Positions 33,823-42,746 of a DNA stretch of 64,000 nucleotides are shown piece by piece. The notes below the pieces were generated by a model, which had not been told where the DNA came from, did not search any database, and saw only the letters and a list, made by a program, of their open reading frames with translations. The stretch is from Pseudaeromonas paramecii (GTDB taxonomy: Bacteria > Pseudomonadota > Gammaproteobacteria > Enterobacterales > Aeromonadaceae). The stretch spans positions 1 through 64,000 of the forward strand of contig NZ_BAABFC010000003.1 in NCBI RefSeq assembly GCF_039540575.1, given 5' to 3'. Position numbers and translations under genes: made by a program. Position 1 is the first letter of the stretch. Each line of letters begins with the position of its first letter.

Positions 33823-34934
33823 GCTGTCTGTTTTCCTGCAAACGGAAGAACCTGAGTCTGCCACCACTGGGGCAGGCGCTGTGCCAACTCGGGCCACGCC
33901 AGGGCATTGATGGTCTGCGGCTGCACCGGTTGGGCGATAAAGACCTCGGCGCGGGCATGGCGCGGCCCCCAATCCGCCAGATTCTCGGCATCCGGGTTAT
34001 AGAGGCCAAATACCGGCTTATCCAGACCGACGGCGATGTGCACAGTGGCGGTATCCACGGAGATCAGGGCATCGGCCCGGGCGATGAGGGCAATGGTGTC
34101 GGCGATGTGCTCGCTCTGCGGGTAGTAGGTCACCCGGCTATCGCCCCTGGCGTGGCACAAGGCGGCCACCCCTTGGCGATCCATGGGAGCATAGAGCAGA
34201 CAGACGGTCACCTCGGGCAGCTCACGGGCCACTATGTCCAGCAAGCGATTGAGACTCTCGTCCGTCAGCCGACGCGCCCCACCATGGCCATAGGCATTGA
34301 TGGCCAACACAGGCCCCTGGGTCGGCCACCAGGCCTCGACGGCTTGCTCGTGACGGGGCAGACGGGGGATCTGGTAGCCGGGCATGGGCGGCTTAGCCCC
34401 CAGGCGTTCGGCCAGCAGCCAGAACTTGTCGGCGAAATGACGCCCCTGGCAGAGGGCACCCAATTTCATATCCACCCGGGCCACCCCATCATCCAGCCCC
34501 GCCACATGCTGGGATTTGACCCGGCTGAGGAAGAAGAGATCCTTCATCTTCAACTGCTTGGCAAAGTGAACCAGGCACTCCACCTCCCCCAGCTGCGTTG
34601 CCAGTCGGGCCAGTTCCAGGTAGCCGGCACGTTTGGCGCAGGGGTAAACCCGATCGGCGCCGAAGTGCTCTTTGAAGAGCCAAGCCATGGCCGGCGTGGT
34701 GATCACCTCAATCTGAACATCGGGACGACTGGCCTTGAGTGCCGCAAAGAACCAGGAGGAGACGATGGCATCCCCCAACTTGGCATCCCAGCGCACCAGT
34801 ACGATGCGCCCAGGCCGCCCTTGGGTGGGAGAAGGGGGACGATCGAAGCACCAAAGGCCCAGCTGGCGCCTCGCCAGATCCCGGCCCCGCTGCAGCGGAG
34901 CCGTGAGTCGTTTGAGCCAGCGCCGCAATGACAT
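33819..34934 (-). CDS. Family-9 glycosyltransferase, heptosyltransferase III-like
   Basis: 371-residue GT9 protein with a basic N-terminal extension (SLRRWLKRLTAPLQRGRDLARR), then IVLVRWDAKLGDAIVSSWFF as the GT9 acceptor motif with GD, and SVDTATVHIAVGLDKPVFGLYN at the donor site. Probably transfers heptose or a related sugar to the growing core (WaaQ-like). It shares one base with the upstream gene (TGATG) and overlaps waaF by 4 bases. Confidence 0.83.
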   Translation of the reverse strand: MSLRRWLKRLTAPLQRGRDLARRQLGLWCFDRPPSPTQGRPGRIVLVRWDAKLGDAIVSSWFFAALKASRPDVQIEVITTPAMAWLFKEHFGADRVYPCAKRAGYLELARLATQLGEVECLVHFAKQLKMKDLFFLSRVKSQHVAGLDDGVARVDMKLGALCQGRHFADKFWLLAERLGAKPPMPGYQIPRLPRHEQAVEAWWPTQGPVLAINAYGHGGARRLTDESLNRLLDIVARELPEVTVCLLYAPMDRQGVAALCHARGDSRVTYYPQSEHIADTIALIARADALISVDTATVHIAVGLDKPVFGLYNPDAENLADWGPRHARAEVFIAQPVQPQTINALAWPELAQRLPQWWQTQVLPFAGKQTA

Positions 34935-36004
34935 CAGAGACCGGCCGCCGCGAACAGATCCAGGTAGCGGGTTTGCGTCGCCGCCTTGTGCTCCAGCAAG
35001 GCTTGGCTGAAGCGGCCAATGTCTGCCAGACGTTCATCGATCAGTTGCTCCAGTTCCGCCAGGGGGGCCCCTACCGGCACCATGGCCGCCTGGAAGCCCT
35101 TGACGGTGACGGCGCGGGGGTCATGGGCAATCATGATGCCAGGGATACCCTGGGAGGCGCTGATGCCGATGCCGTGCACCCGGTGGCCTATGACCAGATC
35201 GTAGCGGCCAAAGATCTCCAGGTAATCCTTGGAGTCGAAGGAGTAGCGCAGGGTCTGGCCCGGGAAGTCCTGCGGGAAGGGCGACAGCTCATCTATGTAG
35301 TGGGCAACGAACTCAATCTCGTAACTATCCCCGTAGCGCGCCAGTATGTGGCGATAGATCTGCATCAGATAATCGTGAGTGTGCTCAGAAACATTGTTGC
35401 AGGCCACCGCCGACTTGGTGCCATAGATGAGGCCGATGCGTTTGACTTCCTTGACCTGCTGCTGGGTCGGGCTGGAGAAGAGGGCCGGGCACGGCAGCTG
35501 ATGCACCGGCAGGGGCTGCAGGCTCTCCTTGGTATCTGTATCACGGCAGGTGATCAGCTTGGCAGCCTTGAATACCGCCTGCTCATCGGCGGTGAAATGC
35601 CGATCGTCAAAGGTGAACTTGCCGCTGGTGCCCAACCCCATAAACAGGGTCGGCAACTGGTATTCCCGGATGGAGCGATACAGCTTGGTCATGCGCAGAC
35701 CACGCCACTCCGGCGAGCCGGCAAACACCACCATGTCGGCATAGTCCATCGGCAACCGATCCTTCACCGAGTTATCCAGGAACTTCTCCAGAAAGTCCTT
35801 GCCCAGCAGGTTGTCAATCCGCTTGATCCAGTCATGGCGACGAGCGCGCCGGATCTGGGGATTGCGGTTGTAGATGATGGGGTTGAACTCCCCCACGGCA
35901 TGACGCAACAGGTTCATGCTACCCATCAGGATGAACTCATCCCCGGGGTTCCACTGACGGGTGGTGGAAAACACTATGTTCATGGGCTTGTTTGGCTTGG
36001 TCAT
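34934..36004 (-). CDS. Polysaccharide pyruvyl transferase-family protein
   Basis: Predicted enzyme adding a ketal-linked pyruvate to a sugar of the LPS or another surface glycan. From the start at 36004 the 356-residue protein shows VFSTTRQWNPGDEFILMG near the N terminus and, at the C-terminal half, YDLVIGHRVHGIGISASQGIPGIMIAHDPRA, the conserved region of the PS_pyruv_trans family with its histidines. Starts at 36046 or 35983 are also possible; none has a good Shine-Dalgarno sequence. Its place inside the core heptose operon is unusual, because in E. coli such genes belong to colanic acid clusters. Confidence 0.78.
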   Translation of the reverse strand: MTKPNKPMNIVFSTTRQWNPGDEFILMGSMNLLRHAVGEFNPIIYNRNPQIRRARRHDWIKRIDNLLGKDFLEKFLDNSVKDRLPMDYADMVVFAGSPEWRGLRMTKLYRSIREYQLPTLFMGLGTSGKFTFDDRHFTADEQAVFKAAKLITCRDTDTKESLQPLPVHQLPCPALFSSPTQQQVKEVKRIGLIYGTKSAVACNNVSEHTHDYLMQIYRHILARYGDSYEIEFVAHYIDELSPFPQDFPGQTLRYSFDSKDYLEIFGRYDLVIGHRVHGIGISASQGIPGIMIAHDPRAVTVKGFQAAMVPVGAPLAELEQLIDERLADIGRFSQALLEHKAATQTRYLDLFAAAGL

Positions 36005-36038
36005 GGGCTGCAATTCTGTATCAGTTAAAGACGCTGAC

Positions 36039-36058
36039 GGGCTCATGCAACTGAGCCC
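36039..36058 (-). other. Hairpin between hldD and the pyruvyl-transferase-like gene
   Basis: GGGCTCA and TGAGCCC separated by six bases, without a T run on the minus strand. It may be an mRNA processing or stability element inside the operon. Confidence 0.4.
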
Positions 36059-36111
36059 GGGTTAAGGTACTGGTCAAGCTTATGTGCCCCGCCCGCAGAC
36101 AGGGCTGGGCA

Positions 36112-37071
36112 TCACGCCTTGCCGTTGAGCCAGGCCATGTATTCCGCCACCCCTTCGGCCACGGTGCGGAACTGCACATCACAGCCGGCGGCCCGCAACT
36201 GGGTCAAGTCCGCCTGGGTGAAGCTCTGATAGCGGCCCTTGAGGTGATCCGGGAAGGGGATGAACTCCACCTGGCCCCGACCATGGTGCTCAATCACGGC
36301 GTTGGCCACGTTGAGGAAGGGCTCGGCCCGGCCGGTGCCGCAGTTGTAGATGCCGCTCTTGCCGCGATGTTGCCAGAACCAGAGGGCCACCTTGCAGACA
36401 TCCTCCACGTAGACGAAGTCGCGGGTCTGACCGCCATCGGGGAAACCGTCACAGCCTTCGAACAGCTTGGGATTCTCGCCGGCCTTCATCTGGTTGTTGA
36501 GGTGAAAGGCCACGCTGGCCATGCTGCCCTTGTGCTGCTCCCGCGGACCATAGACGTTGAAGTACTTGAGGCCGACGATCTGGGTGTTGGTCTGCGGCAG
36601 GATGCGGCGCACGTACTCGTCAAACAGGAACTTGGAGTAACCGTAGACATTCAGCGGCTGCTCGAACTGGCGATCCTCGATGAAGTTGTCGTTGCGGCCG
36701 CCATAGGTGGCGGCGGAGGAGGCATAGATCAGCGGAATGCCGCGCTCCAGGCAGAAATAGAGCAGGTCCTTGGAGTACTCGTAGTTCACCTCCATGACGA
36801 ACTTGCCGTTCCATTCGGTGGTGGCGGAGCAGGCACCCTGGTGGAAAATCACCTCGATCTCGTCCCACTCCTCGAAGGGGTCGCCGGAGACGACACGGGC
36901 GATGAACTCGTCCTTGTCCAGGTAGTCGGCGATGTCCAGATCCACCAGGTTGGCAAACTTGGTGCCATCGGTGAGATCGTCCACCACCACTATGTCCTTA
37001 CGACCTTGTTGGTTGAGCAGTTTGACCAGATTGCTGCCGATAAAACCGGCACCGCCAGTGACGATGATCAT
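36112..37071 (-). CDS. hldD: ADP-L-glycero-D-manno-heptose 6-epimerase
   Basis: Last step of ADP-heptose synthesis. The 319-residue extended SDR begins MIIVTGGAGFIGSNLVKLL with the GxxGxxG nucleotide fold, has YASSAATYGG and the catalytic YGYSK, and the substrate lid KYFNVYGPRE; the length is that of E. coli HldD (310). The frame is open to 37143 but the family N terminus fixes the start at 37071. It heads the minus-strand core operon. A GC-rich stretch that can fold (37086-37135) forms the leader, and a TACACT -10-like element lies near 37160. Confidence 0.97.
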   Translation of the reverse strand: MIIVTGGAGFIGSNLVKLLNQQGRKDIVVVDDLTDGTKFANLVDLDIADYLDKDEFIARVVSGDPFEEWDEIEVIFHQGACSATTEWNGKFVMEVNYEYSKDLLYFCLERGIPLIYASSAATYGGRNDNFIEDRQFEQPLNVYGYSKFLFDEYVRRILPQTNTQIVGLKYFNVYGPREQHKGSMASVAFHLNNQMKAGENPKLFEGCDGFPDGGQTRDFVYVEDVCKVALWFWQHRGKSGIYNCGTGRAEPFLNVANAVIEHHGRGQVEFIPFPDHLKGRYQSFTQADLTQLRAAGCDVQFRTVAEGVAEYMAWLNGKA

Positions 37072-37241
37072 AGTGTTGAAGCCTCGCGTAGGGGGCCGCC
37101 CGCAGGCGGTCAAGGGGGATGGGCCGCGTGCCGGCCGCTTCAATTTAGTGGCCGAAAGTGTATCACAGTTACAGGGTGAACATATCCCGCGAGGCAGGGC
37201 CGACTAACTGTGGTATACAGGCAGCGAAAGGAGGAGCAAGC

Positions 37242-37889
37242 ATGCGCATAAAAACCAGGGATAGAATCGTGCTGGCGGCAGTGGAACTGTTCAACCGGGA
37301 TGGGGAACAGAACGTCACCACCAACCACATTGCGGCCCACCTGGGCATCAGCCCAGGCAACCTCTACTACCACTTTCGCAACAAGGAAGATGTCATCCGG
37401 GCCATCTTCGGCCTGTATGCCGAGGATCTGGCCAGCCACATGGCGCCACCGTCACCTGACGAGGGGGATAGCCTGCGCACCAGCATCCGCTATCTGGATG
37501 GTGTGCTGCACATCATGTGGCGCTATCGCTTCATCTACGAAAACCTGCCGGATCTGCTGGGGCGGGATGCCCAGTTGCGGGAGGACTACAAGCAGGTGCA
37601 ACGGCTGGTGTTCAACACCCTGCAGGACCACCTGCGGGGCTTGCAGGCGGCGAGCATCCTGCTGGCGGATGAGCAACAGCTGGCCATGTTGTCCCATCTG
37701 TTCAAGCAGCTGGCGATGTTCTGGATCCCCTATCAGCTCACCCTGCATCCCCAGGAACCCATCACCCAGCGCCGGCTACGCGGCCTGATCCCCCAGCTGC
37801 TGTTTCTGTTCCGGCCCTATATCGCCCAGCCCCATCTGGCGGAGCTGGATGAGATAGGTCGCTATTTTTCCCAGCAGGACGCCACTTAG
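37242..37889 (+). CDS. TetR-family transcriptional regulator
   Basis: 215-residue regulator with an N-terminal helix-turn-helix NVTTNHIAAHLGISPGNLYYHFRNKEDVI and a C-terminal helical ligand domain of the PF13972 style with HIMWRYRFIYENLPDLL. The ATG at 37242 follows AAAGGAGGAG, a very strong Shine-Dalgarno. The target is unknown. The stop codon shares TTAG with the stop of the LacI-type gene on the other strand. It is divergent from hldD by 170 bases, so it could act on the LPS operon promoter, but nothing in sequence proves that. Confidence 0.88.
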   Translation: MRIKTRDRIVLAAVELFNRDGEQNVTTNHIAAHLGISPGNLYYHFRNKEDVIRAIFGLYAEDLASHMAPPSPDEGDSLRTSIRYLDGVLHIMWRYRFIYENLPDLLGRDAQLREDYKQVQRLVFNTLQDHLRGLQAASILLADEQQLAMLSHLFKQLAMFWIPYQLTLHPQEPITQRRLRGLIPQLLFLFRPYIAQPHLAELDEIGRYFSQQDAT

Positions 37890-38893
37890 CGGCGCGGCGC
37901 GGCTACCGACTGACGCACCACCAGCTCCGGCTTGACGGTGAGGGACTCGGTGGCCAGCTCCTTGTTGCGGATCCGGGCCATCAGCAGTTCCACCGCCGTC
38001 TTGCCCAGCTCGGCCTTGGGGTGGTTGATGGTGGTCAAGGGCGGGCTGGTGAAGCGCGCCAGCTCCGTATCGTCGTAGCCCATGATGGACAGGTCATCCG
38101 GCACCTTGACGCCGGCCAGGTGAGCGGCACACAGGGCCCCCATGGCCATGGGATCGTCAAAGGCGAACACGGCGGTGGGTCGCTGGGGCAGCGCCAAGAT
38201 CTGCTGCATGGCGTCGAAACCGCTCTGGCTTTCGTAATCCCCCTCGAAGATGAGGTCGTCAGCCAGACTCAGATCCAGTTCGGCCAGGGCATCCCGCACG
38301 CCATCCAGCCGCAGCTGAGTGGTGGCCTTGTGCAGCTGGCCACTGATGCAGGCGATGTGGCGGTGGCCCATCTGCAGCAGATAACGTGCCGCCAGATAGG
38401 CACCATTGCGGGCGTTGTCGTTGATGACGTTGGCAAAGTCGCTGCTGCCACCCCAGTCCATCACCACCTGGGGCACATGCTGATAGCTACGCATCAGCTC
38501 CTGGATGGCCTCATCCAGATCGGTACACATCACCAGCAGGCCATCCACCCGCTTCTCCATCAGCATGCGCAGATAGTGGCGCTGGCGTTCAAACTGGTTC
38601 TCGGTATTGCACAGGATCAGGCTGTAACCCTGGCTGAAGGCATAGTCTTCCACCCCCTTGACCACTTCGGCAAAGAAGGGATTGGTGCTGGCGGTGACCA
38701 ACAGGCCCAGGGTGCGGGTACGGTTGACCTTGAGGCTGCGAGCCACCGAGTTGGGCGCATAGTTGAGGGCGCTGACGGCTTCGAGCACGTTGCGGGTGGC
38801 CTCCTCGCTGACGCGGCGGGTATGATTGAGCACATGGGAGACGGTGGAGATGGAGACTCCGGCCCGGGCCGCTACGTCTTTAATGGTTGCCAT
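37886..38893 (-). CDS. LacI-family transcriptional regulator, RbsR/PurR-like
   Basis: 335-residue regulator. The N terminus MATIKDVAARAGVSISTVSHVLNHTRRVSEE is a LacI helix-turn-helix and hinge (ARSLKVNRTRT), followed by a periplasmic-binding-protein-like effector domain with LLVTASTNPFFAEVVKGVE, FSQGYSLILCNTE and PPLTTINHPKAELG. These segments are closer to RbsR than to PurR, but no ribose genes are near, so the effector is uncertain. Its promoter must lie in 38894-39342. Confidence 0.87.
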   Translation of the reverse strand: MATIKDVAARAGVSISTVSHVLNHTRRVSEEATRNVLEAVSALNYAPNSVARSLKVNRTRTLGLLVTASTNPFFAEVVKGVEDYAFSQGYSLILCNTENQFERQRHYLRMLMEKRVDGLLVMCTDLDEAIQELMRSYQHVPQVVMDWGGSSDFANVINDNARNGAYLAARYLLQMGHRHIACISGQLHKATTQLRLDGVRDALAELDLSLADDLIFEGDYESQSGFDAMQQILALPQRPTAVFAFDDPMAMGALCAAHLAGVKVPDDLSIMGYDDTELARFTSPPLTTINHPKAELGKTAVELLMARIRNKELATESLTVKPELVVRQSVAAPRR

Positions 38894-39342
38894 CGCAGTT
38901 CAACTCTCTAGCCATTCAAGAAAAGTCGCTAAATCTAGCAGAAAACCCTCCGCCTTTCCGAGAGTTCCTTCTCAGCTTTCTCATTCGCTGGCCCAACCGC
39001 CCCCTTGGGGATGAAACTTCGCCAGCGGTGCCAATTGAAGGTGTTTTCCTCCGACCTTAGGGTGGCGATAAAATCAACGCCGCCACAGGATAAAACACCA
39101 GCTTTAGTTGATTTTGTTTTATAAAAATCCGACCAAGATCGGTTTTTGTTGGTTTTATCAACTGACTTTGTCGCGAATGTCAGTGACATAACAAGCTAAG
39201 AATATGAAAAATAAGAGAAAATTTTTATCCTTCGCTCTTGTTTGCCATCGTCGCCGATGATAGAAAAAACTCCATCCCACGCGCTGGGGCAGGATCCGCC
39301 TGTCAGCCGTGAGGAAACACTATAAATATAGAGGGAAGAGAC
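38894..39342. promoter_or_regulatory. Long AT-rich control region between the LacI-type gene and livJ
   Basis: 450 bases without a convincing gene. They are much richer in A and T than the surroundings. Inside, AGTTGAT (39106-39112) and ATCAACT (39157-39163) bracket a hairpin AAATCCGA/TCGGTTTTT (about 39125-39147), and a third ATCAAC copy lies at 39073-39078. Such repeats could be Lrp or LacI-type sites. TATAAA at 39321 sits too close to the livJ start to be its main -10. No promoter can be fixed with confidence. Confidence 0.5.
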
Positions 39343-40461
39343 ATGAGTAAATGGACAAAGCAAACCCTGGGGGCCGCAGTGGCCTTCGCCCTGGTTGGTC
39401 TGGCCGCCCAAGCCCAGGCCGCCGACACCATCAAGATCGCCATCGCCGGCCCGCAGACCGGCCCGGTTGCCCAATACGGTGACATGGAGTTCATCGGCGG
39501 CTTCATGGCGGCCGAGCAGTTCAACAAGGCGGGCGGCATCGCTGGCAAGCAGGTGGAAGCCATCGCCTACGATGACGCCTGTGATCCCAAGCAAGCCGTG
39601 GCCGTGGCCAACAAGATCGTCAACGACGGTATCAAGTTCGTGGTGGGCCACCTGTGCTCCGACAGCACACTGCCCTCCTCCGACGTCTATGAAGACGAAG
39701 GCATCCTGATGATCACCCCCGCCTCCACCAGCCCCAAGGTGACCGAGCGCGGCTATAACCTGACCATGCGCACCATTGGTCTGGACAGCGACCAGGGCCC
39801 CACCGCCGCCGCCTACATCATCGATCAGGTGAAGCCCAAGGCCGTGGCCGTGCTGCACGACAAGAAGCAATACGGTGAAGGCATCGCCACCAGCGTGGAA
39901 AAGAAGCTGAAGGAAGCCGGCGTCAAGGTGGTGGCCTTCGAAGGGATCACCGCCGGTGACAAGGACTTCTCCGCCCTGATCGCCAAGCTGCAGAAGCTGA
40001 ATGTGGACTTCGTCTACTACGGCGGCTACCACCCGGAACTGGGTCTGCTGCTGCGTCAGTCCGCAGAGAAGGGCTTCAAGGCCACCTACATGGGCCCGGA
40101 AGGCGTGGGTAACAAGGACATCTCCGCCATCGCCGGCCCGGCCTCCGAAGGCCTGCTGGTGACCCTGCCCAAGAAGTACGATCTGGATCCGGCCAACGCC
40201 GATCTGGTCGCCGCCTTCAAGGCCAAGAACCAGGACTCCTCCGGCCCGTTCGTCTGGACCACCTATGCCGCCATGCAGGCCCTGAAGGCTGGTATCGAGC
40301 AGGCCGGTGAAGATCCGGAAGCCGTGGCAACCGCCCTGCGCGCCAAGCCGGTGGACACCGTCATGGGCCCGCTGCAATGGAGCGCCACCGGTGACCTGAA
40401 GGGCTTCGAGTTCGGTGTGTTCAAGTGGCACGCCGACGGCTCCTCCACCCAGCTCAAGTAA
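39343..40461 (+). CDS. livJ: Branched-chain amino acid ABC transporter, periplasmic binding protein
   Basis: Binds Leu, Ile, Val (or a related amino acid) in the periplasm. The 372-residue precursor has a signal peptide cleaved after AQA (about residue 26), then ADTIKIAIAGPQTGPVAQYGD and FVVGHLCSDSTLPSSDVYEDE, near-identical in style to LivJ/LivK, including the single disulfide Cys pair. AGAGGGAAGAG precedes the ATG. First gene of livJHMGF; a stem-loop at 40483 separates it from livH, which usually gives excess binding protein. Confidence 0.92.
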   Translation: MSKWTKQTLGAAVAFALVGLAAQAQAADTIKIAIAGPQTGPVAQYGDMEFIGGFMAAEQFNKAGGIAGKQVEAIAYDDACDPKQAVAVANKIVNDGIKFVVGHLCSDSTLPSSDVYEDEGILMITPASTSPKVTERGYNLTMRTIGLDSDQGPTAAAYIIDQVKPKAVAVLHDKKQYGEGIATSVEKKLKEAGVKVVAFEGITAGDKDFSALIAKLQKLNVDFVYYGGYHPELGLLLRQSAEKGFKATYMGPEGVGNKDISAIAGPASEGLLVTLPKKYDLDPANADLVAAFKAKNQDSSGPFVWTTYAAMQALKAGIEQAGEDPEAVATALRAKPVDTVMGPLQWSATGDLKGFEFGVFKWHADGSSTQLK

Positions 40462-40482
40462 CCATCACAGAGGCATTAGCCT

Positions 40483-40508
40483 AAAGGGGCGGCATGGACC
40501 GCCCCTTT
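40483..40508 (+). other. Intercistronic stem-loop livJ-livH
   Basis: AAAGGGGCGG pairs with CCGCCCCTTT across a six-base loop; the T run is too short for an efficient terminator. It likely stabilises the livJ message or partly terminates. Confidence 0.65.
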
Positions 40509-40569
40509 GCTATATCGCCGGTGTCCATCCGGGCACGGCCCCATTAAGGGCCAACAGGAATACAAGTGT

Positions 40570-41493
40570 ATGTCTGAACACCTTTTTTACTTTATCCAGC
40601 AGCTGTTCAATGGCCTGACCATTGGCAGCACCTATGCGTTGATCGCCATCGGCTACACCATGGTCTATGGCATCATCGGCATGATTAACTTCGCCCATGG
40701 CGAGGTCTACATGATCGGCTCCTACGTGGCCTTCATGGTGATGGCGGCCCTGATGATGATGGGCATCGACAGCAGCGTGCTGCTGATGGGCTCGGCCTTC
40801 ATCGCCAGTATCGTCATCACCAGCACCTATGGCTGGACCATAGAGCGGGTGGCCTACCGGCCGCTGCGGGGTGGCAATCGCCTGATCCCCCTGATCTCCG
40901 CCATCGGTATGTCCATCTTCCTGCAGAACCTGGTGCGGCTGGAGCAGGGCTCCCGGGACGTGGCCATCCCCGCCCTGGTCTCCGGCGGCTGGCAGTTTGG
41001 CGTGGATAACTTCAGCGCCAGCCTCTCCTACATGCAGCTCATCATCTTCGTGGTGACCTTCGTGAGCATGACGGGCCTGACCCTGTTCATCTCCCGTTCT
41101 CGCATGGGCCGCGCCTGTCGCGCCTGTGCCGAGGACATCAAGATGGCCAACCTGCTGGGTATCGACACCAATGCCGTCATCGCCATCACCTTCGTCATCG
41201 GTGCCGCCCTGGCGGCGGTGGCGGGCGTGCTGCTGGGCATGTACTACGGCGTCATCAACCCCACCATCGGCTTCATGGCCGGCCTCAAGGCCTTCATCGC
41301 CGCCGTGCTGGGAGGCATAGGTTCCATACCCGGCGCCGTGCTGGGGGGCCTGCTGCTGGGGGTGACCGAGGCCATGACCGCCGGTTACCTGAGTACCGAG
41401 TACAAGGATGTGGTCTCCTTCGGCCTGCTGATCTTCATCCTGCTGTTCATGCCCACGGGGATCCTGGGGCGTCCTGAGGTGGAGAAGGTATGA
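40570..41493 (+). CDS. livH: Branched-chain amino acid ABC transporter permease LivH
   Basis: 307-residue inner-membrane permease with eight or so helices. It starts MSEHLFYFIQQLFNGLTIGSTYALIAIGYTM (seen as adjoining segments), typical of LivH, and contains the EAA-like loop ARACAEDIKMANLLGIDTN. The start at 40570 is an ATG after CAGGAATACAAGTGT. Overlaps livM by 4 bases (ATGA). Confidence 0.94.
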   Translation: MSEHLFYFIQQLFNGLTIGSTYALIAIGYTMVYGIIGMINFAHGEVYMIGSYVAFMVMAALMMMGIDSSVLLMGSAFIASIVITSTYGWTIERVAYRPLRGGNRLIPLISAIGMSIFLQNLVRLEQGSRDVAIPALVSGGWQFGVDNFSASLSYMQLIIFVVTFVSMTGLTLFISRSRMGRACRACAEDIKMANLLGIDTNAVIAITFVIGAALAAVAGVLLGMYYGVINPTIGFMAGLKAFIAAVLGGIGSIPGAVLGGLLLGVTEAMTAGYLSTEYKDVVSFGLLIFILLFMPTGILGRPEVEKV

Positions 41494-42746
41494 TGACCAG
41501 TCTCAAGCGTGCTTTGATCGCCAGCGGGGTTTTCCTGCTGCTGGCCCTCTGGCTGTTCGGCTTCCGCCTGCAGGCGGAGGGCATCAAGCTGGTGGTGGTG
41601 AGCCAAATGGACAATGCCTGGCCCTGGCTCATCGGTGGCGTGGCCCTGGTGTTCTTCTTCCAGCTGTTCCGGGTGCATATCACCACCCACAAGGAGAAGG
41701 TGAAGGCCGGTCTGCCGGAGTGGCGCCTGCCGAGCCAGGACAAGAACCCCTGGCTGTATCGCGGCCTGGCCATCCTGGTGCTGATCGCCGCCGTGGCGGG
41801 CCCCTTCCTGGTCTCCCGCAGCGTGGTGGACCTGGCCACCCTGACCCTGATCTACATCATGCTGGGCCTGGGCCTCAACGTGGTGGTGGGCCTGGCAGGT
41901 CTGCTGGATCTGGGTTACGTGGGCTTCTACGCCGTGGGTGCCTACACCTACGCCCTGCTCAACAGCTACTTTGGCCTCTCCTTCTGGGAGTGTCTGCCCA
42001 TCGCCGGCGGCATGGCGGCCCTGTTCGGTTTCCTGCTGGGCTTCCCGGTGCTGCGGTTGCGGGGCGATTACCTGGCCATCGTCACCCTGGGCTTTGGCGA
42101 GATCATCCGCATCCTGCTGAACAACCTCACCAGCCTGACCGGCGGCCCCAACGGCATCGCCAACATACCCAAGCCAACCCTGTTCGGCCTGGAGTTTGCG
42201 CGCCGGGCCAAGGAGCCGGGTAACGAGGCGTTCCACACCTTCTTCGGCATCAGCTACAACGCCGACCACAAGGTGATCTTCCTCTACCTGATGGCCCTGC
42301 TGCTGGTGCTGTTCACCCTGTTCATCATCAACCGCCTGCTGCGCATGCCCCTGGGCCGCGCCTGGGAAGCCCTGCGGGAAGACGAGATCGCCTGTCGCTC
42401 TTTGGGTCTGAACCCGACCGTGATCAAGCTGACCGCCTTCACCATAGGTGCCGGCTTCGCCGGTTTTGCCGGCAGCTTCTTCGCCGCGCGCCAGGGCTTC
42501 ATCAGCCCCGAGTCCTTCGTGTTCATCGAGTCGGCCATCATACTGGCCATCGTAGTGCTCGGTGGCATGGGTTCCCAGATTGGGGTGGTGCTGGCCGCCA
42601 TCATCATGACGGTGCTGCCGGAGATGGCCCGTGAGTTCAACGAGTACCGGATGGTGATGTTCGGTCTGCTGATGGTGTTCATGATGGTGTGGCGGCCCCA
42701 AGGCCTGCTGCCCATGAGCCGTCCCCATCTGGAGTTGCGTAAATGA
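41490..42746 (+). CDS. livM: Branched-chain amino acid ABC transporter permease LivM
   Basis: 418-residue permease, the second membrane subunit. The first 110 residues hold extra helices and a linker, as in enterobacterial LivM; then the core YIMLGLGLNVVVGLAGLLDLGYVGFYAVGAY and the coupling loop ALREDEIACRSLGLNPTVIKL. ATGA overlaps join it to livH and livG. Confidence 0.94.
   Translation: MMTSLKRALIASGVFLLLALWLFGFRLQAEGIKLVVVSQMDNAWPWLIGGVALVFFFQLFRVHITTHKEKVKAGLPEWRLPSQDKNPWLYRGLAILVLIAAVAGPFLVSRSVVDLATLTLIYIMLGLGLNVVVGLAGLLDLGYVGFYAVGAYTYALLNSYFGLSFWECLPIAGGMAALFGFLLGFPVLRLRGDYLAIVTLGFGEIIRILLNNLTSLTGGPNGIANIPKPTLFGLEFARRAKEPGNEAFHTFFGISYNADHKVIFLYLMALLLVLFTLFIINRLLRMPLGRAWEALREDEIACRSLGLNPTVIKLTAFTIGAGFAGFAGSFFAARQGFISPESFVFIESAIILAIVVLGGMGSQIGVVLAAIIMTVLPEMAREFNEYRMVMFGLLMVFMMVWRPQGLLPMSRPHLELRK

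Noticed and set aside
37072..37241. JUMPstart/ops element for RfaH control of the LPS operon
   Set aside because: No GGCGGTAG on either strand in the hldD leader.
39121..39149. Intrinsic terminator around the nested hairpin upstream of livJ
   Set aside because: The stem has a bulge and only four GC-type pairs, and there is no gene on either side that needs ending here.
38935..39189. 84-codon minus-strand frame in the AT-rich region before livJ
   Set aside because: No ribosome-binding site, no family resemblance, and it lies across the inverted-repeat control region.
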